NCBI GenBank assembly: GCA_947493175.1
Contig: CANLQD010000003.1
Span: 963,188 to 1,027,187, forward strand
Source of the DNA: an uncultured Flavobacteriaceae bacterium
GTDB lineage: Bacteria > Bacteroidota > Bacteroidia > Flavobacteriales > Flavobacteriaceae
Direction: 5' to 3'
Length of the DNA: 64,000 bases
Positions 36,774 to 46,359 of this stretch are shown one piece after another (the stretch's first letter is position 1; each line of letters begins with the position of its first letter). Made by a program: the position numbers and the translations under genes. The notes under the pieces were generated by a model. It did no database searches and was not told the DNA's origin. It was given only the letters and a program-made list of their open reading frames with translations.

Positions 36774-38999
36774 ATGCGTTTTTTCCTGCTCTTTTGCCTC
36801 CTTTTTTCTTTGGTTAAAATTGATGCCCAAGACATTGACGGAGCGTTGGTCGATACCATGGGAACTCCCATTGAAGGGGCCTATATCTTGAACAGTCGTT
36901 CGCAAACCCATTCACACAGTGATGAAAACGGATTTTTCAAAATCACCAAAACCGTCCCAGGAGACACCTTGCGGATGGGGGCCCTTGGCTTTGAAAAAAT
37001 AGTGGTCCAAATTACCGAGCAACATCGTTTGGAAAGAGTTATCTGGGTTTTCCATGAGGCTCCTTTTGAACTCAGCGAAGTGGTCATACGACCAAAAGTC
37101 AATGCTTTGCAAATGATGACCGAAATAGATTTACAAACACAACCGGTACGATCCTCACAAGAGATATTGCAAAAAGTACCGGGTCTCATCATCGGTCAGC
37201 ATGCTGGCGGCGGTAAAGCGGAACAATTGTTCCTACGCGGATTCGATATCGACCATGGAACCGACATCGCTATTTCGGTTGACGGACTCCCCGTAAATCT
37301 TGTATCACATGCCCACGGACAAGGTTATGCCGACCTGCATTTTGTTATTCCAGAAACTATTGCAGACATCCATTTTGGAAAAGGTCCTTATGAAGCCAAT
37401 CAAGGGAATTTCGCTACTGCCGGTTATGTCGGATTTAAAACCAAGGAAATCTTAAGCAATAATACCGTACAACTGGGGTACGGTGACTTTGGCTTTAATA
37501 GAACCCTAGGGTTATTCAATCTGTTGAACACACAAACGAACAAGGCCTATCTTGCTACGGAGCTGGTACGTTTTGATGGACCCTTCGAGAGCCCGCAAAA
37601 TTTTTCAAGGTGGAACCTTTTCGGAAAGTACACCGCCCGTTTCAAAAACCAAGGTAGCCTATCGGCCACAGTTTCCCATTTTACAAGTACTTGGGACGCC
37701 TCAGGGCAAATTCCACAAAGGGCCGTTGAAAATGGTGCTATCTCTCGTTTCGGGGCTATCGATGATACAGAAGGTGGCCAAACATCTCGAAGCAATTTCA
37801 ACCTGAATTTTCGAAAGTTTCTGAACGACTATACAGGTATTAAGGTGAACACCTATCTCAGCCAATACGATTTTGAGCTATTTTCGAACTTTACTTTTTT
37901 CTTGGAAGACTTCGAAAACGGAGACCAGATCAAGCAATGGGAATCCCGAAGCTTATTCGGGATGAATGTAAGCATTGATCAAAAAATCAACCTTGAACAA
38001 AAAGATATAAGCCTTCAGTATGGGATGGGCTTCAGAGTAGACGACATCGACAACAATGAGCTTTCCCGAACCGCCAATCGACGGACCACTTTAGAAAATA
38101 TACAATTGGGAGATGTTAACGAAACAAACCTATTCGCCTTTGTGGATGCAAAAATCCCCTTCGGAAAATTTAAGTTGGTTCCTGGGATTCGAATCGACCA
38201 TTTTTCTTTTGGTTATATTAATTCGCTTGGTGCAAACTATGAAAACCAGACTGCCGAAAAAACCCTTATCTCGCCCAAACTAAATATAATCCATCAGGTA
38301 AATAAGGATGTTCAATTCTTCTTCAAATCGGGTATGGGTTTTCATTCGAACGATTCCAGGGTATCTGTAGTCCGAAGTGAGGAAACAATTCTGCCCAAAG
38401 CCTATGGAGCCGATATCGGAACCATTTTTCGCCCCCACCCCAATCTATTGATCAATACTGCTATTTGGCATTTGTTCTCCGAACAAGAGTTTGTATACGT
38501 CGGAGATGCCGGCATTGTAGAACCCAGTGGAAAATCACGCCGTTACGGACTAGACTTCGGAATACGATATCAGTTTGCAGATTGGCTTTTCTTTGACACA
38601 GATTTTACCTATACCAAAGCAAGGGCAATCGAGGAAGCAAAAGGAAACGACTTTATTCCCCTTGCTCCAGATTTCACTCTTACGGGTGGAGTTAGCCTAA
38701 CCCAGCTAGGGAAATTTTCGGGCGGATTGCGCTATCGCTACCTTGATGATCGCGCGGCTAACGAGGATAATTCTATCGTGGCGGAAGGTTATCTCGTTTT
38801 CGATGCAAATCTCAACTACCAGTGGAACAAAAATGTCTCAATTGGTGTCTCAGTTGAAAACCTTTTCGATACCGAATGGAACGAGACACAGTTTGCAACC
38901 ACCTCAAGGCTTCAAAATGAGCCAGCTCCCGTAAATGAGATACACTTTACCCCAGGCACTCCATTTTTTGTAAAAGCAAATCTGCGTTATACATTTTAG
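36774..38999 (+). CDS. TonB-dependent outer-membrane receptor
   Basis: A 741-residue outer-membrane receptor that takes up a ligand with energy from TonB. A signal peptide (FFLLFCLLFSLVKIDAQ) is followed by a carboxypeptidase-regulatory-like domain (DTMGTPIEGAYILNSRSQ), a plug domain with LQKVPGLIIGQHAGGGKAEQ and LRGFDIDHGTDIAISVDGLP, and a 22-strand-type barrel ending LRYTF. No SusD-like gene accompanies it. The ligand is unknown. The ATG at 36774 is chosen because it begins the signal peptide; the open frame reaches back into the TPR gene without support. Confidence 0.9.
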   Translation: MRFFLLFCLLFSLVKIDAQDIDGALVDTMGTPIEGAYILNSRSQTHSHSDENGFFKITKTVPGDTLRMGALGFEKIVVQITEQHRLERVIWVFHEAPFELSEVVIRPKVNALQMMTEIDLQTQPVRSSQEILQKVPGLIIGQHAGGGKAEQLFLRGFDIDHGTDIAISVDGLPVNLVSHAHGQGYADLHFVIPETIADIHFGKGPYEANQGNFATAGYVGFKTKEILSNNTVQLGYGDFGFNRTLGLFNLLNTQTNKAYLATELVRFDGPFESPQNFSRWNLFGKYTARFKNQGSLSATVSHFTSTWDASGQIPQRAVENGAISRFGAIDDTEGGQTSRSNFNLNFRKFLNDYTGIKVNTYLSQYDFELFSNFTFFLEDFENGDQIKQWESRSLFGMNVSIDQKINLEQKDISLQYGMGFRVDDIDNNELSRTANRRTTLENIQLGDVNETNLFAFVDAKIPFGKFKLVPGIRIDHFSFGYINSLGANYENQTAEKTLISPKLNIIHQVNKDVQFFFKSGMGFHSNDSRVSVVRSEETILPKAYGADIGTIFRPHPNLLINTAIWHLFSEQEFVYVGDAGIVEPSGKSRRYGLDFGIRYQFADWLFFDTDFTYTKARAIEEAKGNDFIPLAPDFTLTGGVSLTQLGKFSGGLRYRYLDDRAANEDNSIVAEGYLVFDANLNYQWNKNVSIGVSVENLFDTEWNETQFATTSRLQNEPAPVNEIHFTPGTPFFVKANLRYTF

Positions 39000-39362
39000 C
39001 GAATAGGCGATTTGCAAACACCTGTAATTAATATGAACTCCTTTACGAAGGCCTTCGTTCCTTTGGATATTATTTCTCTCCCCAGTTCATATCGAATAAC
39101 TAGTAATAAGCTACCTCATTGTAGTCCGCATATTTCGACAGTTGGCCAAACAGTTTAACGTCTCCTCATAAATACCGACTGCGAAGTGCCGACGCCTACT
39201 CTCATTGAAGATTTGTAGCCCCGACCATCCGGAGGAAAGTCTTGCCCTAAAGGGTATTGTTGCAAAGAACGATTTTGACCGATGAAACTTGTACTGCCAG
39301 ACAACTACCATGACAGGATTAATGAATGTGAGGAAAATAGAAACAGGAATACGAGATATATC
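39000..39362. other. non-coding convergent gap
   Basis: Between the receptor and the anti-sigma gene, which face each other. It contains a perfect 14-base palindrome ACGAAGGCCTTCGT at 39045-39058 but no T-run typical of a terminator. A short minus-strand frame at 39111-39311 has no recognisable features and is not called. Confidence 0.5.
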
Positions 39363-40157
39363 TTAGCCGGAGACGGTTCCTAGGGCATACAGCTGCTCCA
39401 AATTAGGAGATGCACTGCCACCGGCAGGCTCCAAGGTAATTCCGAACGCTTCAGAATAATTGGGATTTTCCAATGCGAATATGCGATTTTCGTCTGAAAT
39501 GAAGTCTTCTAACAATCCCACACTTGTTGGTGTAAGCGGGTTCAAGGTCAAAGACCATACCTGATAGACCATGCCCTCAGGTGGTTCAGGTAAACCTTGG
39601 GCATCTATAAATACTTTTTGTTGTTCTTTGTTCCAGTATACCTTGGCATAGGATGCAGGTGACACCTCCTGACCACCTAAAGGTACGACCTTGATGTTAC
39701 GGTCGCGAAGCGTTTCAAGAAGCGATTCCGATTCGGCAAGGGAGTTTTGGGCCTCTTCGATTTGTTTTTCAAAATCAATGCGTTGGTCCTTGACCACCTT
39801 AATTTCCGATTTAAGTTCTTCATTTTGCAGGTAGAGGTAGGCCGCACCAACAGCTAGTATTAAGGAGGCCGCCCAACCAACATACCATAACCAATTGACC
39901 TTCCTGTTTGGCAGCTTAACAACCTTGGATGTACCGTCACTAGCTATTCGTTGCTTGATGTCATCGAATTGCATGGACGATTTTGGGGACAAGGTCTTTG
40001 ACAAAGCTAATATTGAAGCTTCTATTTCTTCTATCTCTTGTTGAATTTCGGGATACATTTCGGCATATTCGGCTACTTTCAGGTTTTCTTCCCCCGAAAG
40101 TTGGCCAGCTACATAAAGCTCCAAGATACCTGATGCTATGTATTCCTTTACATCCAT
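39363..40157 (-). CDS. anti-sigma factor (RskA-type domain)
   Basis: A 264-residue inner-membrane protein expected to bind and silence the ECF sigma factor encoded just upstream. The cytosolic N-terminus (about 1-90) holds the sigma-binding zinc-finger-like region without the zinc ligands. A single membrane segment lies at about 92-110 (WLWYVGWAASLILAVGAAYLY), then a periplasmic coiled coil (KDQRIDFEKQIEEAQNSLAE) and a RskA-type C-terminal domain with QGLPEPPEGMVYQVWSL and ITLEPAGGSASP. The gene starts one base after the sigma stop, so they are coexpressed. Confidence 0.88.
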   Translation of the reverse strand: MDVKEYIASGILELYVAGQLSGEENLKVAEYAEMYPEIQQEIEEIEASILALSKTLSPKSSMQFDDIKQRIASDGTSKVVKLPNRKVNWLWYVGWAASLILAVGAAYLYLQNEELKSEIKVVKDQRIDFEKQIEEAQNSLAESESLLETLRDRNIKVVPLGGQEVSPASYAKVYWNKEQQKVFIDAQGLPEPPEGMVYQVWSLTLNPLTPTSVGLLEDFISDENRIFALENPNYSEAFGITLEPAGGSASPNLEQLYALGTVSG

Positions 40158-40158
40158 A

Positions 40159-40692
40159 TTACTTTTTCATGTTTTCCCTCAGTTGGGAAATACAATTCCT
40201 ATTCCTGGTTTTTACTGTTCCTAACGGGATTTCTAGCTCTTCCGCGACTTCCTTTTGCGTATATCCCTTAAAATAAAGCAAGTCAATGATTTCTACACAC
40301 TTCTGTTTTAAGCGGTTTATTAATCTACGAATTCCTTCTGCGTCTATAGCGGCTTCGTTATGACTGCCTTCAGGTTCAAGGATACCTACGAAAGAGTCTG
40401 CAGAAAGGTTCTTTTTTTGATTTTTATACGATTTTGAACGCATTTCATCGATTGCGGCATTTCTCGCAATATTCAATATCCATGTAAAAAACCGTCCCTT
40501 GGAACTATTATAACTGGCTGCATTGTGCCAAATTTTCACGAACACGTCTTGACATATTTCTTGTGCCAAGGTCTCATTACGAACAATGGTATTGATGACA
40601 CCACAAATGTTTTCAGCATACATGCCATAGAGCCTCTCAAAGGCCGAGACGTCTTTTTGCTGAAAACGAGTGATCAATACTTCTAACTTCAT
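40159..40692 (-). CDS. ECF-type RNA polymerase sigma factor
   Basis: An extracytoplasmic-function sigma factor of 177 residues. Region 2 is seen as FERLYGMYAENICGVI and the core-binding ARNAAIDEMRS; region 4 has LLYFKGYTQKEVAEELEIPL with the helix-turn-helix recognition helix GTVKTRNRNCISQLR. The ATG at 40692 begins the normal N-terminus (MKLEVLITRFQQKD); the open frame extends 15 codons further without support. With the anti-sigma gene it forms a regulatory pair facing the DUF4331 and receptor operon, which is the likely target (inference). Confidence 0.92.
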   Translation of the reverse strand: MKLEVLITRFQQKDVSAFERLYGMYAENICGVINTIVRNETLAQEICQDVFVKIWHNAASYNSSKGRFFTWILNIARNAAIDEMRSKSYKNQKKNLSADSFVGILEPEGSHNEAAIDAEGIRRLINRLKQKCVEIIDLLYFKGYTQKEVAEELEIPLGTVKTRNRNCISQLRENMKK

Positions 40693-40798
40693 GATAAATG
40701 GTTGGGCAGTGGCACATAAGGCAACAGACCCTCTCAAAAGTAAGTTTTAATGATCAATAATCCTTAACCTCTTCAAAATATCCGTACTTAAGTCGTTT

Positions 40799-40959
40799 AT
40801 ACCATTTCCCATTTGGAAATCAGCTAAAGAAATTGAATTATTTTTTTGCCTTGTGAAAAAGAAAAATAGGGCATAGCATTCGCTACGGCCGATTTTTATT
40901 TTGAAACAGGTCGTAAAAAGAAACTATTTATCGGCTGATTTCCAAATGGGAAATGGTAT
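40799..40959. repeat. 26-bp perfect inverted repeat flanking 109 bases
   Basis: The arm at 40799-40824 and the arm at 40934-40959 are exact reverse complements over 26 bases; the left arm begins ATACCATTTCCC and ends AATCAGC. Each arm is itself partly palindromic (ATTTCC-CATTT-GGAAAT). The right arm ends on the ligase stop codon. The 109-base interior has no gene. The size and ends resemble a small non-autonomous transposable element, but no target-site duplication is visible. Alternatively it is a large regulatory hairpin before the sigma factor gene. Confidence 0.85.
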
Positions 40960-42560
40960 TATACAATCATCTGTTTCAAATCATCCAAGGAATTGGCTTC
41001 TGCGATTTTTTTATCCTTCCGCCACCGCAAAATCCTCGGAAACCGTGTCGCCACACCACTTTTATGTCTTTTGGACAATGCAATGCCCTCAAAGGCAATT
41101 TCAAATACGAGCTCTGGGGTTACGCTTCTTACGGGACCAAAACGTTCTAAGGTATTCGCTTTTATGAATTTATCGACCTCACGAAACTCAGCATCGGTCA
41201 ATCCAGAATAAGCCTTTGCAAAGGTTACCAGTTCTTTTTCACCGAATTCCTTTTCATCCCAAAGGGCAAATGTATAATCGGTAAAGAGATTGCTACGACG
41301 ACCATGGCCCCGCATCGCATACGTCAATACTGCATCGATGGTCAGGGGATCCACCTTCCATTTCCACCAGTCCCCTTTTTTTCTTCCTACTAGATAGGGG
41401 GAATCTTTTCGCTTAAGCATCAAGCCTTCGCTATGCACCTCCCTCGACCGTTCCCGTTCCTTTGCCATCGACTCCCAACTATCAAAAGTCATTGTTTCCG
41501 ATAAGTGCATAACCGCAATATCCTTTTTTACCCTATCGTACAGGGCCCCTAATATCTTTCTTCGTTCCGAAAATGATTTTGTTCGAATATCTTCTCCTTC
41601 CCATTCCAATATATCATACGCCTTTAGAATTACCGGTTTTTTTGCCAGCAGACTTTTAGAAACCGTTTTTCTTCCTATCCTGGTCTGTAAGTCATTGAAG
41701 GTCCCGATTTTTCCATCTGGAAAGGGCAGTATTTCGCCGTCGATTACTGTGCCGTTGGGAACGACTCCTATCAACTTCTGAAACTCGGGATATTTATCGG
41801 TCACCAATTCTTCGCCTCTACTCCATACGAACAACTCGTCTTGTCGGATGATCACCTGTGAACGGATACCATCCCACTTATGTTCGGCATACCAGTCAGT
41901 CACCGCGCCTAAATTTTTCACCTCCCCTTCTATGGCATAGGCCAAATAAAAAGGATAGGGTTTCGAGATATAGTCCGACGGGTTTTCTTTCAAAATCAAC
42001 GCTTCAAAAGTTGTTTTCTTTGGGCTCCAATTACCCATCAGCTTATAAGCGAGAATATCCTCATCAATACTAGTGGATTTGGATAGGGCCCTTGTCATGA
42101 GTTTTTGACTGACCCCAATTCGAAAACCGCCCGTCATTAATTTGTTGAAAACAAAACGCTCATAATAATCCAGTACACGCCAATTCTTATGTAGGTAGGC
42201 TTTCTTTTCAACATCATCTTTTGATTTTAGATGAATCATATCATCAAGAAACTCGGAGAGCGACTTTTCGGAAGGTTCCTTACCATCGGGTATGATCAAG
42301 GCAATCGTTTCGGCCAAGTCCCCAACAATATGATACGATTCCTCGAATAACCATAACGGAATTCCTGCCAGTTCGGTGGCCCACTCTCGCAGCAGGGTGG
42401 TGTTCACCGGTCTGGGCGGCCGCCGATGGGAAAGAATTGCAATGGTCCATAATTTATCTTCATCATTGGCGGTATCAAAGTAATCGGCCAATGCCTGCAC
42501 TTTGGTATTCGTCTTATTAGTGCTATCGAGGGTTTTTATAAGTGCGGCAAACTTTTTCAT
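40959..42560 (-). CDS. ATP-dependent DNA ligase
   Basis: A 533-residue ATP-dependent ligase that seals DNA nicks, of the archaeal/LigB-like type used in bacterial repair. The N-terminal DNA-binding domain (about 1-200) is followed by the adenylation domain with the active-site lysine in YAEHKWDGIRSQV near 222, then DGEILPF near 273 and GLMLKRKDSPYLVGRKKGDW near 370, and an OB-fold. The start overlaps the exonuclease stop by four bases. In many bacteria this pair is joined by an Lhr-type helicase and a phosphoesterase; neither is here. Confidence 0.92.
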   Translation of the reverse strand: MKKFAALIKTLDSTNKTNTKVQALADYFDTANDEDKLWTIAILSHRRPPRPVNTTLLREWATELAGIPLWLFEESYHIVGDLAETIALIIPDGKEPSEKSLSEFLDDMIHLKSKDDVEKKAYLHKNWRVLDYYERFVFNKLMTGGFRIGVSQKLMTRALSKSTSIDEDILAYKLMGNWSPKKTTFEALILKENPSDYISKPYPFYLAYAIEGEVKNLGAVTDWYAEHKWDGIRSQVIIRQDELFVWSRGEELVTDKYPEFQKLIGVVPNGTVIDGEILPFPDGKIGTFNDLQTRIGRKTVSKSLLAKKPVILKAYDILEWEGEDIRTKSFSERRKILGALYDRVKKDIAVMHLSETMTFDSWESMAKERERSREVHSEGLMLKRKDSPYLVGRKKGDWWKWKVDPLTIDAVLTYAMRGHGRRSNLFTDYTFALWDEKEFGEKELVTFAKAYSGLTDAEFREVDKFIKANTLERFGPVRSVTPELVFEIAFEGIALSKRHKSGVATRFPRILRWRKDKKIAEANSLDDLKQMIV

Positions 42561-43582
42561 TCGGTGGCAGTTGTTTCCTTTGCGGTTTCTATTTCGGCCT
42601 GTTCGCCTTCAAACTGCGTTTTTTCGGTCCGGGCGTCATATCCCAGCTCCCCGAGGTAACGCGAAAAGATATCCGTATACCCGTGCGTAGCAATCACCTT
42701 TTCGGCACCTGTGGCTTCGATACTTTGTAGCAATCCGTTCCAATCACAATGATCGGATAAGACAAATCCCTTATCAATGGCTCTGCGCCGACGTGCTCCC
42801 CGAAAAGTCATCCAACCACTGGCAGAGGCGGTTACGTAGGGTACCATTTTCCGAATCCATGTACTACCATGGGCAGAGGGTGGTGCCAATACGATGGCAC
42901 CTTTAAAATCTTCTTTTTTGGTCTCTTTGGTCACCAAGGTCGTACTTGGCATATTTGCCATTGGCCGTATTACCTGGGTTATATTTTCGATGGCGCCGTG
43001 GGTAAAGATTTGTCCGATTGATGGGTCCAAATGTTTTAACAATCGCTGTGCTTTGCCCAAAGAATATCCAAACAAAATAGAGCAACGGCCTTCCGACTTG
43101 TTCTCGGCCCACCATTCGTTTATGTTAGCCATTACCTGTTGCTGGGGTGTCCATTTAAAAGCAGGTAGTCCAAAGGTGCATTCCGTTATAAAAGTATGAC
43201 ACTTAATAGGTTCATAGGGCACAGCGAGCGAGTCATCCTCTGTTTTATAATCTCCTGTAAACACCCAGACCTCTCCTTGGTACTCGACCCGAACTTGGGA
43301 CGAACCGATAATATGACCGGCCGGATGTAATGAAAAAGTAACTCCATTCACCTTAAAAGTATCGCCCCACTCCTTTCCCGTCACATTGATTTGGCCTAAA
43401 CGGTGTTTGATTATGGGAACGTTCGTATGATGGGTAATATACCTTTGATGGCCCCACCGGGAATGATCGGCATGGCCATGGGTAATAATGGCTTTGTCTA
43501 CCGGCTTCCAGGGATCAAGGTATACATCGGCTTGCGCGCAGTAGATGCCTTTTTCGTTAAATACAAGCAGTGGTGGGTTCAT
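42557..43582 (-). CDS. ligase-associated DNA exonuclease (metallo-beta-lactamase fold)
   Basis: A 341-residue nuclease of the beta-CASP/SNM1-like group that is found next to ATP-dependent ligases. The metal motif HGHADHSRWG lies near residue 36 (HxHxDH) with GDYKTEDDS near 110 and a terminal ATHGYTD histidine near 308. It is expected to trim DNA ends before ligation. It lies 81 bases after the membrane-protein gene that ends the photolyase cluster, on the same strand, so the ligase pair may be part of the same long transcript. Confidence 0.88.
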   Translation of the reverse strand: MNPPLLVFNEKGIYCAQADVYLDPWKPVDKAIITHGHADHSRWGHQRYITHHTNVPIIKHRLGQINVTGKEWGDTFKVNGVTFSLHPAGHIIGSSQVRVEYQGEVWVFTGDYKTEDDSLAVPYEPIKCHTFITECTFGLPAFKWTPQQQVMANINEWWAENKSEGRCSILFGYSLGKAQRLLKHLDPSIGQIFTHGAIENITQVIRPMANMPSTTLVTKETKKEDFKGAIVLAPPSAHGSTWIRKMVPYVTASASGWMTFRGARRRRAIDKGFVLSDHCDWNGLLQSIEATGAEKVIATHGYTDIFSRYLGELGYDARTEKTQFEGEQAEIETAKETTATE

Positions 43583-43663
43583 CTGGCTAATTTTAACCTA
43601 ATTAAGATACTCTTTATGAAACGTTGGTACAAAAAAATGTATACTAAGGGTGAGCTTCATCGC

Positions 43664-44092
43664 TTATGAGAACAACGCCATAGCGTTTAGAATAAAAATC
43701 GCACTCCAAATAAAAGTCCGTAAGCGATTGCGTTGCACCAACCGTTTCAACACAAGACCGTCTGTATTTCCCTTAGAAATGGCATGGTGCATGGGCACAA
43801 ACTGGGCAAAGGTAGAAACCCACACAGCGGTAATTAGTACCATACTGACCAATGTATAGAAATTAAGCGCCTGTACCAGTTGAAAAATGCCCAAAAAAAG
43901 CTGCCCGAACATTAATGGAATTACGACTATCGAAATCCGTTTCGTATATATATCGTGCCATGATAGTAAATCCGTTTTCCGAAAGTACATAAAACTGGGA
44001 TAGATGATTAATTGTACCATCCATATCAACACCACCAAGCCAAAATCGAATAGTAGTCTTATGCAACCGATATGTTCTGTAAAGGGCAACAT
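43664..44092 (-). CDS. four-helix membrane protein in photolyase operon
   Basis: A 142-residue integral membrane protein with four hydrophobic segments (about residues 9-31, 49-68, 74-95, 122-140) and conserved-looking polar residues QFVPMHHAISKGN between helices three and four. It resembles DUF1772-like proteins in outline, but I do not recognise it firmly. Its start lies one base from the stop of the photolyase-family gene, so it is translated from the same message and may serve light sensing or flavin use there (inference). Confidence 0.75.
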   Translation of the reverse strand: MLPFTEHIGCIRLLFDFGLVVLIWMVQLIIYPSFMYFRKTDLLSWHDIYTKRISIVVIPLMFGQLFLGIFQLVQALNFYTLVSMVLITAVWVSTFAQFVPMHHAISKGNTDGLVLKRLVQRNRLRTFIWSAIFILNAMALFS

Positions 44093-44093
44093 C

Positions 44094-45599
44094 CTATGTA
44101 TCTAAGCTTTTCAAATAGGTTTCCGCAGCCTTTAAATGTGCTTGTTTCTTTTCGTCGGACATTTTATCGTAGGTGCGTACCAACATCCCCAAACGGGGAT
44201 TACTCAGGAAAAACTCCCGGTGGGTGTGCATAAAACGCCAAAAGAGCCCATCCCAAACTTCTTGCCACTCGCCTTTTTTGTAATTACTCATTTTCATTAA
44301 ATAGTTGCTACCACTGATATAGGGTTTGGTAGACATGAGACCACCATCTGCATATTGGCTCATTCCATATATATTGGGTACCATAACCCAATCATAGGCA
44401 TCTATGAACAATTCCATAAACCATTGATACACCGCATCTGGATCGAATTCGCAAAGCACCATGAAGTTACCCAAAACCATTAAACGTTCAATATGGTGGC
44501 AATATCCTGTTCTGAGTACTTTCTTGATAGTCCGGTCAATCGGATAAATACCCGTAGTACCCTCGTAAAACGATTTTGGAATTTGCCGTTTAAAACCCCA
44601 GAAATTCTTGAGGCGCTCGTCTCTGCCCCTTGCGACATATACACCACGAATAAATTCTCTCCAACCTATTATTTGTCTAACAAACCCCTCTGTGGAATTG
44701 ATAGGAATATTGTTTTCATGCGCAAAGCGCAAGCTTTTGGATACGATTTCTTCTGGTGTAATGAGCCCTACATTCAACATGGGTGTCAACACGCTGTGGT
44801 TCAAAACCACTTCTTCGGCAACAATCGCATCTTCATAAATTCCAAACTCCATAAAACGCGTTTCCAAAAAGTTATTGACCCATGTCTGTGAGCCCTTATA
44901 ATCGGTAGGGTACAGTAACTGATCCGTTAAATCGCCATAATGCTCCGAAAAATTATCCCTTACATAAGACCGGGCTTCTTTGTAGTAATCATTCTCATCG
45001 GGATATTGAATCGAAGGCGGTGTTTTTTTAGCGGGATACTTTTTTCTATTCTCGGTATCATAAGTCCATTTGCCTCCTTCCGGATTCCCATTCGAATCGA
45101 CCAAAATGTTTCTTCGGGTACGTTGGTCTTTGTAAAAACTAGTTTGAAAGTATTTCTTTTTATCCACTTTGAAAAAGTTCTCCAATTCGTTCCATGTATT
45201 GAGCCACATTGGGGAATCGTACCGAACCGTATTCATATCCAAGGCAGCACACCCTTCGAGAAGACGCTTCTCCAACCAGTAATCAGCTGGGTCTACATAG
45301 TGTATTTGAGAAACCCCTTTTTCCTTAAGGATCGGAATCAACCTTTTTACATCGGACTCCTGTTGATCAGATTCCACATATTCCACTGCTTCACCCTGAT
45401 TTTTCAAGTAATCCTCAAAAAACTTCATAGTAGCACGGTGGTAGGCTATTTTCTGCTTGTGGAACGGATATTGCCTAAAAAACAAATACTCTTCTACCAG
45501 GTATATAACACCATCATTCCCATGTAAGGGGTGATTTTTAAACAACTGATGTGGAAATATCAGGTTTACCCTTGTGTCGTTTTCTTGTTTTTTCGGCAT
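44094..45599 (-). CDS. Fe-S-type photolyase/cryptochrome relative without the cysteine cluster
   Basis: A 501-residue member of the family of bacterial (6-4) photolyases and cryptochromes (FeS-BCP). The N-terminal alpha/beta domain (1-150) and the helical FAD domain are visible, with [15 protein letters not shown] near 365, [18 protein letters not shown] and [18 protein letters not shown] ending near 440. The family normally follows MSNY with three iron-sulphur cysteines; here the sequence reads [16 protein letters not shown] and has none. The protein has only three cysteines in all. The start overlaps the DUF2256 gene by 34 bases. It probably binds FAD and light but not an Fe-S cluster. Confidence 0.85.
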   Translation of the reverse strand: MPKKQENDTRVNLIFPHQLFKNHPLHGNDGVIYLVEEYLFFRQYPFHKQKIAYHRATMKFFEDYLKNQGEAVEYVESDQQESDVKRLIPILKEKGVSQIHYVDPADYWLEKRLLEGCAALDMNTVRYDSPMWLNTWNELENFFKVDKKKYFQTSFYKDQRTRRNILVDSNGNPEGGKWTYDTENRKKYPAKKTPPSIQYPDENDYYKEARSYVRDNFSEHYGDLTDQLLYPTDYKGSQTWVNNFLETRFMEFGIYEDAIVAEEVVLNHSVLTPMLNVGLITPEEIVSKSLRFAHENNIPINSTEGFVRQIIGWREFIRGVYVARGRDERLKNFWGFKRQIPKSFYEGTTGIYPIDRTIKKVLRTGYCHHIERLMVLGNFMVLCEFDPDAVYQWFMELFIDAYDWVMVPNIYGMSQYADGGLMSTKPYISGSNYLMKMSNYKKGEWQEVWDGLFWRFMHTHREFFLSNPRLGMLVRTYDKMSDEKKQAHLKAAETYLKSLDT

Positions 45600-45709
45600 T
45601 TTTCACTACAGTATTTAACGAACTCCCAATCTTTTTTCCATTTTTTTCGCCAGCTGAACGGACGCTTACAAACGGGACATGTCTTTTCAGGCAACCGTTG
45701 TTTTTTCAT
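45566..45709 (-). CDS. DUF2256 small zinc-ribbon-like protein
   Basis: A 47-residue protein with two CxxC pairs: [15 protein letters not shown] at residues 10-24 and [11 protein letters not shown] at 33-43. This is the DUF2256 pattern, known mainly from genes next to photolyases and cryptochromes; it probably binds zinc. Its start overlaps the flavin reductase stop (ATGA) and its last 34 bases overlap the photolyase-family gene in another frame. Confidence 0.88.
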   Translation of the reverse strand: MKKQRLPEKTCPVCKRPFSWRKKWKKDWEFVKYCSEKCRKNKKTTQG

Positions 45710-46347
45710 TCTCCAGAAATGAAATCGGGTACTTCAGACACCCTCGCGTACGGAAAACGAGCTAACTTTTTAAGACCGTAATACGTATTCAATCCGGAGA
45801 TACCGACCGTATCGATTGCCTCCAAATCAAGATCATCATCTTGCCCGAACGCTACTTTAGGAACGAACAAGCACTCTATTTCCCCAATAATCATGAGCGT
45901 ATCGTTGAGCGGTATTGGGATGGCTTGCTGGAAGCGCATGCCCATTTTTATATGGCTTTCTTTTACGAAAGGTGCTTCAAAGCCCGGGAGATACTCCTCG
46001 GTAAGACCACATGTTTTAAATTCGGAGATGCTCGCATCGAACTTTGCAGAGGTATAATGGGCCCTTTTTATAATACTACTGTTCACATGGTTAATGGTGT
46101 AAATACCGCTCTGTGATATGTTTTCGTATGTATGGCGGGGCACCTCACCAATGGGCCGCATAACGAAGCCTTGTAAGGGCGGATTACTTCCCAAATGAAA
46201 TACGGAGTTAAAGATTCCTAGATTGGTGATTCCTGTGTCAGAAATACTTCCAATCAAATTGGCGGACTTTACACCTGAAATGGCATTGATTATTTTTAAC
46301 CGCTCTATGCGATCCAACTTTGCGATATCTTTTTTGGTATAATGCAT
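45706..46347 (-). CDS. flavin reductase family protein
   Basis: A 213-residue protein of the FMN-binding split-barrel flavin reductase family, which reduces free or bound flavin with NAD(P)H. The N-terminal [19 protein letters not shown] and the middle [20 protein letters not shown] match the FMN-binding fold, and the C-terminal part is a family-specific extension. Between two photolyase relatives it may keep their FAD reduced (inference). It overlaps DUF2256 by four bases and follows the FAD-binding photolyase-like gene by 12. Confidence 0.85.
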   Translation of the reverse strand: MHYTKKDIAKLDRIERLKIINAISGVKSANLIGSISDTGITNLGIFNSVFHLGSNPPLQGFVMRPIGEVPRHTYENISQSGIYTINHVNSSIIKRAHYTSAKFDASISEFKTCGLTEEYLPGFEAPFVKESHIKMGMRFQQAIPIPLNDTLMIIGEIECLFVPKVAFGQDDDLDLEAIDTVGISGLNTYYGLKKLARFPYARVSEVPDFISGE

Positions 46348-46359
46348 AGGTCCTGATTT

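Noticed and set aside
39111..39311. 66-residue minus-strand frame downstream of the anti-sigma gene
   Set aside because: No domain, signal or operon-like spacing; treated as non-coding.
40799..40959. The 26-bp inverted repeat as a plain rho-independent terminator of the ligase gene
   Set aside because: The arms are 109 bases apart and no T-run follows, unlike the short hairpins found after other genes.
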